NCBI GenBank assembly: GCA_018820005.1
Contig: JAHJOS010000136.1
Span: 1 to 8,750, forward strand
Length of the DNA: 8,750 nt
Direction of reading: 5' to 3'
DNA from: Alphaproteobacteria bacterium
GTDB lineage: Bacteria > Pseudomonadota > Alphaproteobacteria > Rhizobiales > Devosiaceae
Positions 1 to 5,623 of this stretch are shown piece by piece. The translations under genes were made by a program, and so were the position numbers. Numbering within the stretch: the stretch's first letter is position 1; the number at the start of each line of letters is the position of its first letter. The notes beneath the pieces are model-generated. The model did not search any database. It worked only from the letters and a program-made list of their open reading frames with translations, and was not told where the DNA came from.

Positions 1-1023
1 CTGCAGGATCCTGTGCGGGTTGATGCCTCGGTTGCCGGCTCCACGGTGGTCAAGATTGACCAGCGCGTGATCCTGTCGGGTGCCAAGGCCAAGCGCGGCG
101 TGCTCAACGAGCTGCTGGGCAGCGAAGAAGAAAACATGGAACGCGTGATCATTTTCGCGCGCACCAAGCATGGCGCAGACCGCGTCGCCAAGAACCTCGA
201 AATCGATGGTCACAAGGCCGCTGCCATCCATGGCAACAAGAGCCAGAACGCCCGTCAGGGCGCGCTCAAGGGCTTTGCCAGCGGCGACGTTCGCATCCTG
301 GTGGCGACCGATATCGCGGCACGCGGCATCGATGTTCCCGGCATCACCCATGTGGTCAATTACGAACTGCCTGACGATCCGGAAAACTACGTGCACCGAA
401 TCGGCCGCACCGGTCGCAACGGCGCCTCGGGCTTTGCCATTACCCTGTGTGACGGCACCGAGCGCGGCAAGCTGCGTGACGTGGAACGCCTGATCCGCCG
501 CACCTTGCCCTATACGGGTGATCTGCACCTGGCCAATGACACCGGCGTCGTGGAAGCACCGCGTTCGGCCTACAAGAAGCCCGCCGGTGGTCGTCCAGGC
601 CCGCGCAGCGCCAAGAACCCGCGTCAGGCGCAGGGTGACCGTCGCTCGCCCGCCGAGCGTCGTCCTTTTGCCGAGTTCGGCAAGGAAGGCGCAGGCCGGA
701 GCCAGCCGCATCGCGCGCCGTCCGATACGCCGCGTTCGCGCCCGGCTGAAGGCCAGCGTACCCGGCCGGCTGGCGAAGGCCAGCGCAGCCGTCCCGTGGA
801 TGCGCCACGGGCCAGTACAGCCGATGCGCCCCGGACTCGTCCGGAAGGCGTTGCTCCCAGCCGTGGCGTTCGCCGCGATATGGAAACCGGCAAGCCAATG
901 GCCAATAACAAGCCTGCCGCTGACAAGACCAAGCAGCGTTGGGGCAAGAGCCAGAAGGACGCCGTACGCGGTGGTGGCCGGTCCAATGCGGATCGGCAGC
1001 GCGGACGGGTTGCACAGGCCTGA
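1..1023 (+). CDS. rhlE: RhlE-type DEAD-box ATP-dependent RNA helicase, C-terminal part (5' truncated)
   Basis: The frame is open from base 1, so the gene begins outside the window; the in-frame GTG at 13 is not a start. What is present is the second RecA-like (helicase C) domain, local residues about 20-170: motif IV (VIIFARTK, about 49-56), the RhlE-like AAIHGNKSQ block, motif V (ATDIAARGID, about 102-111) and motif VI with the arginine finger (HRIGRTGR, about 132-139). Motifs Q, I and DEAD would lie upstream. The domain closely follows E. coli RhlE as I remember it. It is followed by about 165 residues rich in Arg, Pro, Gly and Lys, a disordered basic tail of the kind that binds RNA non-specifically in this family. 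Expected role: ATP-dependent RNA duplex unwinding in ribosome assembly, RNA decay or cold adaptation. An intrinsic terminator follows 19 nt after the stop. Family assignment is secure; the exact paralogue is inferred. Confidence 0.93.
   Translation: MQDPVRVDASVAGSTVVKIDQRVILSGAKAKRGVLNELLGSEEENMERVIIFARTKHGADRVAKNLEIDGHKAAAIHGNKSQNARQGALKGFASGDVRILVATDIAARGIDVPGITHVVNYELPDDPENYVHRIGRTGRNGASGFAITLCDGTERGKLRDVERLIRRTLPYTGDLHLANDTGVVEAPRSAYKKPAGGRPGPRSAKNPRQAQGDRRSPAERRPFAEFGKEGAGRSQPHRAPSDTPRSRPAEGQRTRPAGEGQRSRPVDAPRASTADAPRTRPEGVAPSRGVRRDMETGKPMANNKPAADKTKQRWGKSQKDAVRGGGRSNADRQRGRVAQA
724..849 (+). repeat. Degenerate 8-9 residue Arg-Pro repeats in the helicase tail
   Basis: Within the helicase tail the peptide repeats units such as RSRPAEGQ, RTRPAGEGQ, RSRPVDAP and RTRPEG. 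At DNA level the 11-mer GAAGGCCAGCG occurs at 748-758 and again at 775-785, a 27-nt period that suggests internal duplication. Such low-complexity arrays vary in length between strains. Confidence 0.6.
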
Positions 1024-1038
1024 TCTAGACCAGATAGT
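1010..1038 (+). promoter_or_regulatory. Weak candidate promoter for the reductase gene
   Basis: TTGCAC (1010-1015) and GATAGT (1033-1038) are 17 nt apart and match the sigma-70 consensus at 3/6 and 4/6 positions. Transcription would start inside the terminator stem, so that RNA would lack the full hairpin. The idea arises mainly because the reductase starts only 16 nt after the terminator and needs some source of transcript. The match alone is weak. Confidence 0.2.
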
Positions 1039-1042
1039 AAGA

Positions 1043-1069
1043 GGGCGGCCCCAGTGGCCGCCCTTTTTT
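1043..1069 (+). terminator. Intrinsic terminator after the helicase gene
   Basis: A perfect 8-bp GC stem, GGGCGGCC (1043-1050) with GGCCGCCC (1056-1063), encloses a 5-nt loop and is followed at once by six T (1064-1069). It lies 19 nt after the TGA of the helicase gene. This is the classic Rho-independent form and is the clearest terminator in the window. Confidence 0.93.
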
Positions 1070-1085
1070 GTTTGGAGAGCTTGTC

Positions 1086-1979
1086 ATGACGACCATTGCA
1101 GTCATCGGTCCGGGTGCGATCGGCGGGACTGTCGCCGCCTGGCTCGCCCAGAACCCGGCACTATCGGTTACGATCTGCGCGCGCACGCCCTTTGCAGAGC
1201 TGCAGGTCGAGACACCGTCTGGCCTGATTGTCGCCAATCCGGTGGTGCTGACAGATCCATCCTCTGCCAGCCCGGTCGATTGGGTGCTGGTTGCGACCAA
1301 GACCTATGATGTGGATGGAACCGGCCCCTGGCTGGCGCGGCTTCTGGGTCCAGACACCCGGGTTGCGATCATCCAGAACGGTGTCGAACACGTCCGGCTG
1401 TTTTCCCATCTGGTGCCGCCCGAAAAACTGGTGCCGGTGATGATCAATCTGCCGGCAGCCCGCAGCGCACCCGGGCGGATCGTACAGCAACGCCATGGCT
1501 TCATCTCCGTGCCGGCCGGTAAGGATGGCGAGGATCTGGTGGCGCTGTTCGCCCATTCCGAAATCGATGCCAGTGCCGATGCCGATTTCCTGTCGCAGGC
1601 CTGGATCAAGTTATGCGGCAATTGCGCTGCGATTTTCCCTGCCCTGACGCTGCGTGCGACAGGCCCTGTCTGGAACGCCGATGTGGAGTCTATTATTCGC
1701 GCTCTGGCCGAGGAATGTGCTGCTGTTGGGCGGGCCGAGGGCGCGACAATCGCGCAAAGCGTTGTCGAGGCCACCTTAGAGAGTGCCCGCACCATGGCCG
1801 AGGGCACACGGGGCAGTTCTATTCAGGTCGATCGGATGGCGGGGCACCAGATGGAAATCGATGCCCGCAATGGCGTTATCGTGCGGCTTGGCGAAAAGCA
1901 TGGCATCCCGACGCCGATGAACAAGGTGCTGGTGACCCTGCTTGCAGCGTCGGGCAGTCCATGGGTTCACCCGAGCTAA
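1086..1979 (+). CDS. panE: 2-dehydropantoate 2-reductase (ketopantoate reductase, PanE/ApbA family)
   Basis: 297 residues, normal for the family. The reaction is NADPH-dependent reduction of 2-dehydropantoate to D-pantoate in cytosolic pantothenate/CoA synthesis. The N-terminal Rossmann fold opens with GPGAIGG (residues 8-14). Family key residues are in place: TK at 71-72, Asn98 in the QNG turn, the catalytic Lys175 in WIKLCGN, Ser244/Ser245 and Glu258 in the block that corresponds to SS...EID of E. coli PanE. ATG at 1086 is chosen because GGAG (1074-1077) lies 8 nt ahead and the nucleotide motif then sits at the usual depth; an in-frame TTG at 1068 would start in the terminator T-run. Many alphaproteobacteria carry several PanE-like paralogues acting on other 2-oxo acids, so the physiological substrate is not certain. 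The stop TAA interlocks with the stop of the dioxygenase on the other strand. Confidence 0.88.
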   Translation: MTTIAVIGPGAIGGTVAAWLAQNPALSVTICARTPFAELQVETPSGLIVANPVVLTDPSSASPVDWVLVATKTYDVDGTGPWLARLLGPDTRVAIIQNGVEHVRLFSHLVPPEKLVPVMINLPAARSAPGRIVQQRHGFISVPAGKDGEDLVALFAHSEIDASADADFLSQAWIKLCGNCAAIFPALTLRATGPVWNADVESIIRALAEECAAVGRAEGATIAQSVVEATLESARTMAEGTRGSSIQVDRMAGHQMEIDARNGVIVRLGEKHGIPTPMNKVLVTLLAASGSPWVHPS

Positions 1980-2854
1980 TTGCCTTTGACGGCTGGGGTC
2001 ATGCTAGTGCTGTCGGCGGTACCTGCAGTGCCGCCCTGACCACCTGTCGGTATGGTGCCATCTGGCGGCGGGCCACCAGCGCCACCGGCGGGAGGCTGGG
2101 GGGCAGCGGCTCCGCCGGCCATGCCGCCGGTCGATGCTGCGGTGGGGTCGACACCCACGATCATGGCGACAAGGTACTCTTGTTCGAGTTCCTTGATGAA
2201 GGCAAAGGCCGCACGCGTCGAACTGGCTGCAATGCTGTCGTTGGAATTGAGGGTGTCGCGCGACCGCGTGCGGTCATTATAGGGCGCAACATTGGTGTAG
2301 ATGTATTCGCTGAGCGCATCGGGAAAGAACATCTGGCCCGTCAGCACGGTGGTCTGGTCAAGGAAGACTTTGAAGTGCACATGGGTGGTACGGCCACCGT
2401 ACCAGCTGGGGTAGATGCTCTCGAACTCTACAATGCCGTTGGCATCGGCAAACTGGGTGCCGCGCAGGTAGGTCTGACCGGTCGTGTCGACGGAACGGTC
2501 ATCGCCCTGATTGGCGTAGCCCGAATAGACGCCGGTTGCATCGCAATGCCAGATATCAACGCGAGCGCCCTCCAGCGGCGCACAGGCGGCATCGACGACT
2601 TGCAGGCGCACGCGCATGGGAATGCCAGCCTTGCCCTCGGTGATGTCGGTCCGCTCAAGGGCAGGATCGAAGTAATATGGCCCCTCGGTGACCTCAGGGA
2701 TGATGGCGCAGACATCGGCACCTTGCAGCAGGGCTGCGGTCTGTGTGGCGCTGACGCCGGCCTCCTGGGCGAAGGCCTGCTGGCTCATCAGCAGGCCGCC
2801 CGATGCGGTAACAGCAACGGCCTTGAAAGCGTCGCGACGGTTGATTGTGGTCAT
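1976..2854 (-). CDS. Tat-exported intradiol ring-cleavage dioxygenase (protocatechuate/catechol dioxygenase-like)
   Basis: 292 residues. The N terminus is a twin-arginine signal: R6-R7 in NRRDAF, a hydrophobic stretch (about 12-23) and an A27-F-A29 cleavage site, so the enzyme should fold in the cytosol with its metal and act outside the inner membrane. The core (about 47-235) is of the intradiol dioxygenase family, which splits catechol-type rings between the hydroxyls using Fe(III). The four expected ligands can be placed: Tyr110 (HCDATGVY), Tyr148 (IYPSWYGG), His158 and His160 (THVHF), with Arg155 likely at the active site. Residues about 239-292 form a Gly/Pro/Ala/Thr-rich tail with no recognisable fold. 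ATG at 2854 is preceded by AAGGGA (2866 to 2861) at 6-nt spacing; an upstream in-frame ATG at 2896 lacks this and would bury the Tat motif. No other aromatic-degradation gene is nearby, so the substrate is unknown; a lignin- or humus-derived catechol is a guess. Confidence 0.88.
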   Translation of the reverse strand: MTTINRRDAFKAVAVTASGGLLMSQQAFAQEAGVSATQTAALLQGADVCAIIPEVTEGPYYFDPALERTDITEGKAGIPMRVRLQVVDAACAPLEGARVDIWHCDATGVYSGYANQGDDRSVDTTGQTYLRGTQFADANGIVEFESIYPSWYGGRTTHVHFKVFLDQTTVLTGQMFFPDALSEYIYTNVAPYNDRTRSRDTLNSNDSIAASSTRAAFAFIKELEQEYLVAMIVGVDPTAASTGGMAGGAAAPQPPAGGAGGPPPDGTIPTGGQGGTAGTADSTSMTPAVKGN

Positions 2855-2879
2855 GTCATGTCCCTTGTCTGGCCGGTCT

Positions 2880-2891
2880 CGGACAGGTCCG
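2880..2891. promoter_or_regulatory. Palindrome CGGAC-AG-GTCCG upstream of the dioxygenase
   Basis: A perfect 5+5 inverted repeat around AG lies 26-37 nt upstream of the dioxygenase ATG. Its left half plus spacer (CGGACAGGT) recurs at 2953-2961, 73 bp away, about seven helical turns. The position suits a regulator binding site, but short palindromes arise by chance in GC-rich DNA. Confidence 0.3.
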
Positions 2892-2983
2892 CTCAACGCC
2901 GGCTATGATGTTCCGGGTCTAGCAGGCGCAGGGCGCTCCGTGTCTTAAAGTGCGGACAGGTGCATGACAAAGCGGCAAGGATC

Positions 2984-4399
2984 TCAGCCCGTCGACGCCA
3001 GATAGAGCATGTCACGGCTGGCGCTGGACTGGCCGCTGGTGTCGGGCACCAGACGCTCGAGGAAGCTTGAGGCCCAATTATCGACGCTGTGTCTGCGCGC
3101 TGCGGCCATCAGTGCGGTCCAACGGGTGATGCGTTCGTCCAGCGGCATATCGAGCGCCATGCGGAGCGCTTCGGAGGTCTCATCAGTGTCAAAGGGATTG
3201 ACCTGGATAGCTTCGGGGAAGATCTCGGCAGCCCCTGCAAAGCGCGACAGGATGAGGACGCCGGGGTCGGCAGGGTCCTGCGAAGCGACAAATTCATGCG
3301 CCACCAGATTCATCCCGTCACGCAGCGGCGTTACCAGCCCCACCTTGGCCAACCGATAGAGACCGGCAAGGCTTGGCTGGCCATAGGCCCGTTTGACATA
3401 GGTCAGGGGTTGCCAATCGGGCTCGGAAAACCGGCCCATGACGCGGCCACAGACGGCGTCCAGCGCGTCGCTGGTTTCCTGGTATTCCTTGATCGTGTCG
3501 CGCGAGGGCGGCGCAACCTGCATCATGTGAACGTTGCGGCGGAAACGCGGGTCATTGGCCAGGAGCTTTTCATAGGCCTCGATGCGCTGGGGCAGCCCCT
3601 TGGAGTAGTCGAGCCGATCAACGCCAAGGATCAGCTTCTGCTCACGCAAATTGCGTTGCACCCGATGCACCATTTTCGTAGCCGCTGGCGTTACGGCGAG
3701 GCGCGCAAAGGCTTCGGGATCGGAGCCAATAGGGAAGGCCGAAGTTTCGCTGCGGGTAAAATCGACCGAGCGCAGCGGGCTGCCCGAGAGGCTGGACGGG
3801 GACTGGTGATCGGCAAATTCAGTAAAGGCAGCCACATCACGATTGGCCTGCAGGCCCACCAGATCGTAGCGCGACAGGTCGCGCATCAACTCGTTGTGGT
3901 GCGGAATGGCGTAGAGCGCGTCCGTGGTGGGAAACGGGATGTGAAGGTAGAACCCGATGCGATTGCGGGCCCCAAGACTGCGGAGCTCGTTCGCCAGCGG
4001 AATGAGATGATAGTCATGAACCCAGATCACATCATCGGGCTGCAACAACGGCAGCAGCGCGCGCGCGAACTGCTGGTTGACGGCGCGGTAGCCCTCGTAC
4101 CAATGGCCCTCGATGGTGGCCAGATCGAGCCGCAGATGGAAGCTGGGCCACAGAATGGAATTCGAGAATCCCGCATAATAGGCGTGATGGTCGCTGCGCG
4201 TGAGATCGATGTGGGCGATGGTCAGGCCGTCGATATCTTCGAACTGCGCTGTTTGAGAGGGTTCGTCGGCAAGCTTGCCGGACCAGCCGAACCAGAAGCC
4301 ATCTCGCTCAGACAGTGTCTTGCGCAATGCAACGGCGAGGCCGCCGGCTGCCGGCCCCTTGCCGGGTGTACGGTTGGATACGACGATCAATCTGCTCAT
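2984..4399 (-). CDS. otsA: Alpha,alpha-trehalose-phosphate synthase (UDP-forming), GT20
   Basis: 471 residues, close to E. coli OtsA. It transfers glucose from UDP-glucose to glucose-6-phosphate, giving trehalose-6-phosphate in the cytosol; trehalose serves as osmolyte and desiccation protectant. Family landmarks are all visible: the glycine loop GGLAV (19-23), WFGWSG (36-41), YYAGFSN (74-80), HDYHL with Asp129 (128-132), HIPFP with His154, the phosphate/UDP pair Arg262 and Lys267 in GVDRLDYSKG, and LRDGMNLVAHEF with Asp361 and Glu369. Start ATG at 4399 is 9 residues before the first conserved block, as expected; the upstream GGGGG is only a moderate ribosome site. otsB lies upstream on the same strand, 121 nt away, a gap containing two strong inverted repeats. 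Sequence gives no sign of damage. Assignment is secure. Confidence 0.96.
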   Translation of the reverse strand: MSRLIVVSNRTPGKGPAAGGLAVALRKTLSERDGFWFGWSGKLADEPSQTAQFEDIDGLTIAHIDLTRSDHHAYYAGFSNSILWPSFHLRLDLATIEGHWYEGYRAVNQQFARALLPLLQPDDVIWVHDYHLIPLANELRSLGARNRIGFYLHIPFPTTDALYAIPHHNELMRDLSRYDLVGLQANRDVAAFTEFADHQSPSSLSGSPLRSVDFTRSETSAFPIGSDPEAFARLAVTPAATKMVHRVQRNLREQKLILGVDRLDYSKGLPQRIEAYEKLLANDPRFRRNVHMMQVAPPSRDTIKEYQETSDALDAVCGRVMGRFSEPDWQPLTYVKRAYGQPSLAGLYRLAKVGLVTPLRDGMNLVAHEFVASQDPADPGVLILSRFAGAAEIFPEAIQVNPFDTDETSEALRMALDMPLDERITRWTALMAAARRHSVDNWASSFLERLVPDTSGQSSASRDMLYLASTG

Positions 4400-4423
4400 G
4401 GCATGCCCCCAGGCGTTGGCGTG

Positions 4424-4470
4424 GCCACTGGCGCAACAGTTTCCGAACGGAAAGCGGGCGCTTCAGTGGC
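4424..4470 (-). promoter_or_regulatory. Bulged two-tier stem-loop in the otsB-otsA spacer
   Basis: Outer arms GCCACTG (4424-4430) and CAGTGGC (4464-4470), continued by GCGC (4431-4434) and GCGC (4458-4461) with a 2-nt bulge at 4462-4463, give 11 bp. Inside is a second stem TTTCC (4440-4444) / GGAAA (4449-4453) with a 4-nt loop, GUUC in the minus-strand RNA. It would sit 24 nt upstream of the otsA start in an otsBA transcript. The structure is plain in the sequence; any role in otsA translation, RNA processing or stability is inference. Confidence 0.55.
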
Positions 4471-4483
4471 ACGAAAAGATGCG

Positions 4484-4513
4484 GCGCGGAGCCCCCGACC
4501 CAGGGGTCCGCGC
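4484..4513 (-). terminator. Strong GC hairpin 7 nt after the otsB stop (possible attenuator/partial terminator)
   Basis: GCGCGGA (4484-4490) pairs with TCCGCGC (4507-4513), and after a one-base bulge CCCC (4492-4495) pairs with GGGG (4503-4506): 11 GC-rich pairs around a 7-nt loop. In the otsB-to-otsA direction the next bases read CGCATCTTTTCGT, so a four-U run follows, but only 6 nt after the stem. That is a poor intrinsic terminator by strict rules; partial termination or 3'-end protection of otsB mRNA would fit. Confidence 0.45.
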
Positions 4514-4520
4514 TGCCGGT

Positions 4521-5297
4521 TCAGTGGACGGGTGCAAACTCGCGATCACGCGCGGCGATATCGCCGAGGCCCTGAATGAGGGCGTGCACCGAGGCTACGT
4601 CTGCGATGCGCATGCGCGCGGCGGTGTCGCCTTCGCCCAGCTTGATACCGATACCGCCCAGTTCCTGGGCAGCAATGAAGGCGTCTTCGTCCGTCACGTC
4701 GTCGCCGATGAAAATGGGCGTGCGACCCACGAAGGGCTCTTCGAGCATGAAGGCGCGCAGCGCATCGCCCTTACTGACGCCACGGGGGCGAGCTTCAAGC
4801 ACCATCTTGCCGGGAACAAGGGAGAAATCGCCGATGGACCTCAGCGCCTCCTCCATGGCAGTGCGGACTGTGTCTTCAAGCTCTGGCGCCTGACGGAAAT
4901 GCAGCGCGACGGCACCCTGCTTGGTTTCCAGCAGAAGGTTGGGATGCGCGATCAGCAGGGGCGCCAGCGCATCGGCAATGGTCTTGGCATCACGCAGGCT
5001 TGAGGGGTCAACGGGCTCGACAAAGCCATCGGCGCGACGGCGCTGCGTGCCATGGGCGCCGGCTATGGGAAGCTGCAATGGGGATAGAAATCGATCAATA
5101 TCGGCAATTTCGCGCCCGGTCAGGACTGCAAAGGCGCTGTCAAATTCGCGCGCTGTCTGTTCCAGGCGGTGCGCGAGTGCCTCAGGCACATCGACAGCAT
5201 CAGGTGTTTCGGCCAGTTCAACCAACGTGCCGTCGAAATCGGTGAAGATCGCCAGCAGCGGTGTGCTGGATGGAACTGTGGTTTCTGTCTGCGGCAT
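4521..5297 (-). CDS. otsB: Trehalose-6-phosphate phosphatase (HAD superfamily)
   Basis: 258 residues. It removes the phosphate from trehalose-6-phosphate, the second step after OtsA. HAD motifs are in order: motif I DFDGTL with nucleophile Asp20 and acid/base Asp22 (20-25), motif II LTGR with Thr60 (59-62), motif III lysine (Lys176 in GVSKGDAL, or Lys164), and motif IV GDDVTDED with Asp199, Asp200 and Asp203 (198-205). The small cap domain of the T6P phosphatase type lies between about 75 and 170. ATG at 5297 is chosen because GAGG (5307 to 5304) precedes it at 6 nt. In-frame ATGs at 5309 and further up to 5363 are possible but lack as good a site. otsB precedes otsA on the same strand, the order known from E. 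coli otsBA. The first gene of the pair, it must have its promoter within 5298-5446. Confidence 0.94.
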   Translation of the reverse strand: MPQTETTVPSSTPLLAIFTDFDGTLVELAETPDAVDVPEALAHRLEQTAREFDSAFAVLTGREIADIDRFLSPLQLPIAGAHGTQRRRADGFVEPVDPSSLRDAKTIADALAPLLIAHPNLLLETKQGAVALHFRQAPELEDTVRTAMEEALRSIGDFSLVPGKMVLEARPRGVSKGDALRAFMLEEPFVGRTPIFIGDDVTDEDAFIAAQELGGIGIKLGEGDTAARMRIADVASVHALIQGLGDIAARDREFAPVH

Positions 5298-5446
5298 GTT
5301 GCGCCTCATGTGACGTTGACGATCCCACATCATTAAACATGCATTGGGGTCACCATGTGGCAAATTGGCCAGACATGGCTGGCATGCAGCACGGGGGTAT
5401 TCTTCTGCCGACGAGATGGGCGCATGGCTGACACCTGCAGTATCAG
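5298..5446. promoter_or_regulatory. Divergent control region between otsB and the small plus-strand ORF
   Basis: 149 bp with no convincing gene. It must hold the otsB promoter and probably that of the small ORF. CCATGT (5353-5358) and ACATGG (5373-5378) form a 6-bp inverted repeat, extended by GGC (5359-5361)/GCC (5368-5370). An overlapping GCCAG (5368-5372)/CTGGC (5379-5383) pair offers an alternative fold. On the minus strand TTGCCA (5363 to 5358) resembles a -35 box and TTTAAT (5337 to 5332) a -10 box, but their 20-nt spacing is too long for a good promoter. No promoter can be called with confidence. Confidence 0.35.
5304..5307 (-). promoter_or_regulatory. Ribosome binding site deciding the otsB start
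   Basis: GAGG on the minus strand is 6 nt ahead of ATG 5297 and supports that start over the in-frame ATG at 5309, whose own codon overlaps this site. Confidence 0.55.
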
Positions 5447-5623
5447 ATGCGTTATTGGAATAGACCCACAGTGCAAGTGCGTAAGCCTACCGGCCCGACC
5501 AGACTGACGCAGTGGATATTGGCCGCCGTTTTGGCGCTGCTGCTGAGCCTGACCGCCTTTGCCGGGACGTTTGCCGCAGCACCGCGCAGCGAATTCACCA
5601 ATGTGCAGGCGCATCCGGCTTAG
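5447..5623 (+). CDS. Small hypothetical protein with signal-peptide-like or membrane segment
   Basis: 58 codons from ATG 5447; GTG 5471 (50 codons) is an alternative with GGAA 10 nt ahead, while ATG 5447 has no clear ribosome site. The product has a basic N-terminal part (Arg2, Arg6, Arg12, Lys13, Arg19), a 16-residue hydrophobic core from Trp23 to Phe38, then AFAG and FAAAP, good signal-peptidase I contexts, and a tail of only 13-19 residues. It could be a tiny exported peptide or a single-pass membrane protein. I do not recognise a family. Its stop TAG (5621-5623) interlocks with the TAA of the convergent deaminase, leaving no spare bases between the frames. It is divergent from otsB. The coding character is suggested by the ordered basic/hydrophobic/AxA layout; it remains unproven. 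Confidence 0.5.
   Translation: MRYWNRPTVQVRKPTGPTRLTQWILAAVLALLLSLTAFAGTFAAAPRSEFTNVQAHPA

Noticed and set aside
440..1015. 191-codon minus-strand frame opposite the helicase tail
   Set aside because: Composition is the complement of the Arg/Pro-rich tail; no domain seen.
1613..2908. 431-codon plus-strand open frame across the panE end and opposite the dioxygenase
   Set aside because: It overlaps two well-supported genes in another frame or strand and shows no recognisable domain.
3089..4579. 496-codon plus-strand open frame opposite otsA
   Set aside because: It mirrors otsA over its whole length; long antisense frames are common opposite high-GC genes. The otsA frame has all GT20 motifs, the antisense peptide has none.
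4275..5003. 242-codon plus-strand frame spanning the otsB-otsA gap
   Set aside because: Shadow of otsA and otsB; no ribosome site or domain, and it runs through the structured spacer.
5333..5614. 93-codon minus-strand frame upstream of otsB
   Set aside because: Product is rich in Cys, His and Gln without fold or motif, and it opposes the more convincing small plus-strand ORF at 5447-5623.
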